This document shows positions 7,489 through 8,164 of a stretch of 8,164 bases of DNA, in pieces. A program made the translations under genes and the position numbers. How positions within the stretch are numbered: the first letter of the stretch is position 1; each line of letters begins with the position of its first letter. This stretch comes from Phycisphaerales bacterium UBA966 (GTDB taxonomy: Bacteria; Planctomycetota; Phycisphaerae; Phycisphaerales; SM1A02), in contig DBCE01000186.1 of assembly GCA_002292895.1 (NCBI GenBank), forward strand, positions 1-8,164, given 5' to 3'. The notes below the pieces were generated by a model. That model did not search any database and had not been told where the DNA came from. It was given only the letters and a program-made list of their open reading frames with translations.

Positions 7489-8164
7489 ATGACTGCCAAT
7501 TCTGAAAATCCTGCTCACGCCGTGACCCTGGTCGTGCCAGCACGCGATGCAGCGGCGACATTGCAAGCGTGCTTGACGGCGGCGCTGGCGATCAAGTCAT
7601 CGCACGGGGCCGCGCTGACGGCGATCATTGTCGTTGACGACGGATCTGTTGATGAAACAAACACGATCGCGCGCCGGCTTGGAGTAGAGGTATTGGCTGG
7701 TACCGGCCGCGGTGCTGCTGCTGCACGAAACATTGGATGGCGAGCCGCCGCCACTGAGCTTGTCTGGTTCATTGACGCGGACTGCATCCCGGATTTGAAC
7801 GCACTCAACGCCCTGCTTCCGCACCTCCGCGATGCCAACGTCGCTGGAGCCGGCGGAACATACGACATTGAGCGAGACGCATCGCTCCTGCAACGCCTCA
7901 TTCACGAAGAGATCAAGGTCCGACATGCAAAAATGCCTGAGAATGTCGACTTTCTTGCTACCTTCGACGTTCTGTATCGGCGAGCAGTTCTCGCTTCCTT
8001 ACACGGATTTGACGAGCGATATCTGAAAGGCCAAGACGCCGAATTTGCGTTTCGTGTGATTGAAGCGGGATACGCATTGCACTTTGACCAACGATCAATC
8101 GTGCAACATCATCATGCCGACCGGCTGAGTCGATACCTAGCCGTGCAACGACAGCAGGGATATT
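7489..8164 (+). CDS. Family 2 (GT-A) glycosyltransferase, N-terminal part (cut by the window edge)
   Basis: The frame stays open from ATG 7489 to the window end, giving 225 residues of a longer protein. It begins with the GT2 pattern TLVVPARDAAATLQACL, then VVDDGSVDET at 48-57 (nucleotide-binding aspartates D50-D51). GRGAAAARNIGW follows at about 74-85, then the metal-binding DxD in WFIDADC (D96, D98). The acceptor-side motif GQDAEFAFRV has D183 and E185. These place it in the GT-A inverting transferases that use nucleotide sugars. No membrane segment is seen in the part present, and any C-terminal one would be outside. As it follows rfbB and rfbD closely, it probably adds a sugar, perhaps rhamnose, to a surface glycan. 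Donor and acceptor cannot be read from the sequence. Confidence 0.9.
   Translation, partial: MTANSENPAHAVTLVVPARDAAATLQACLTAALAIKSSHGAALTAIIVVDDGSVDETNTIARRLGVEVLAGTGRGAAAARNIGWRAAATELVWFIDADCIPDLNALNALLPHLRDANVAGAGGTYDIERDASLLQRLIHEEIKVRHAKMPENVDFLATFDVLYRRAVLASLHGFDERYLKGQDAEFAFRVIEAGYALHFDQRSIVQHHHADRLSRYLAVQRQQGY

Noticed and set aside
7515..7901. 128-residue minus-strand open frame opposite the glycosyltransferase
   Set aside because: The plus strand carries clear GT2 motifs with a good ribosome binding site. The antisense translation shows only Ser/Ala/Arg-rich shadow composition.

Overview
The window is about 8.2 kb of compact, moderately GC-rich bacterial chromosome. It holds six complete genes and two genes cut by the window edges. 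I see no RNA genes, CRISPR array, insertion sequence or other mobile element. The FHA-GAF-HD-GYP protein, the large-type LOG protein, a lipoprotein with an imperfect lipobox, and starts that mostly lack a strong Shine-Dalgarno sequence together fit an environmental Gram-negative-type bacterium. Planctomycetota (Phycisphaerae-like) is my best guess, but it is an inference from gene style and not from a marker gene.

Left part (1-2568, + strand): the last 60 codons of an SDR-family NAD-dependent epimerase/reductase run into a LOG-family phosphoribohydrolase gene, either by a 4-base GTGA overlap or by a longer 22-base overlap. After a 75-base gap containing a 14-base palindrome comes a 520-residue signalling protein with an FHA domain, a GAF domain and an apparently intact HD-GYP cyclic-di-GMP phosphodiesterase domain.

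Middle (2607-5303): a small predicted lipoprotein on the minus strand, with a chagasin-like pattern, converges on the HD-GYP gene and diverges from uvrB. uvrB encodes the damage-recognition subunit of nucleotide excision repair. The roughly 120-base divergent region holds a TACAAT element placed so that uvrB could be a leaderless transcript, and an imperfect SOS-box-like inverted repeat.

Right part (5304-8164, + strand): after a 187-base gap, rfbB and rfbD (overlapping by ATGA) encode two of the four dTDP-L-rhamnose enzymes. A family 2 glycosyltransferase with a good Shine-Dalgarno sequence follows and runs off the edge. This looks like the start of a surface-polysaccharide locus. rfbA and rfbC are not in the window.

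Most of the window is ordinary. The points most worth a second look are the chagasin-like lipoprotein, the FHA-GAF-HD-GYP architecture with its altered FHA serine, and the possible leaderless uvrB start. I did not find convincing evidence for a wholly new system.
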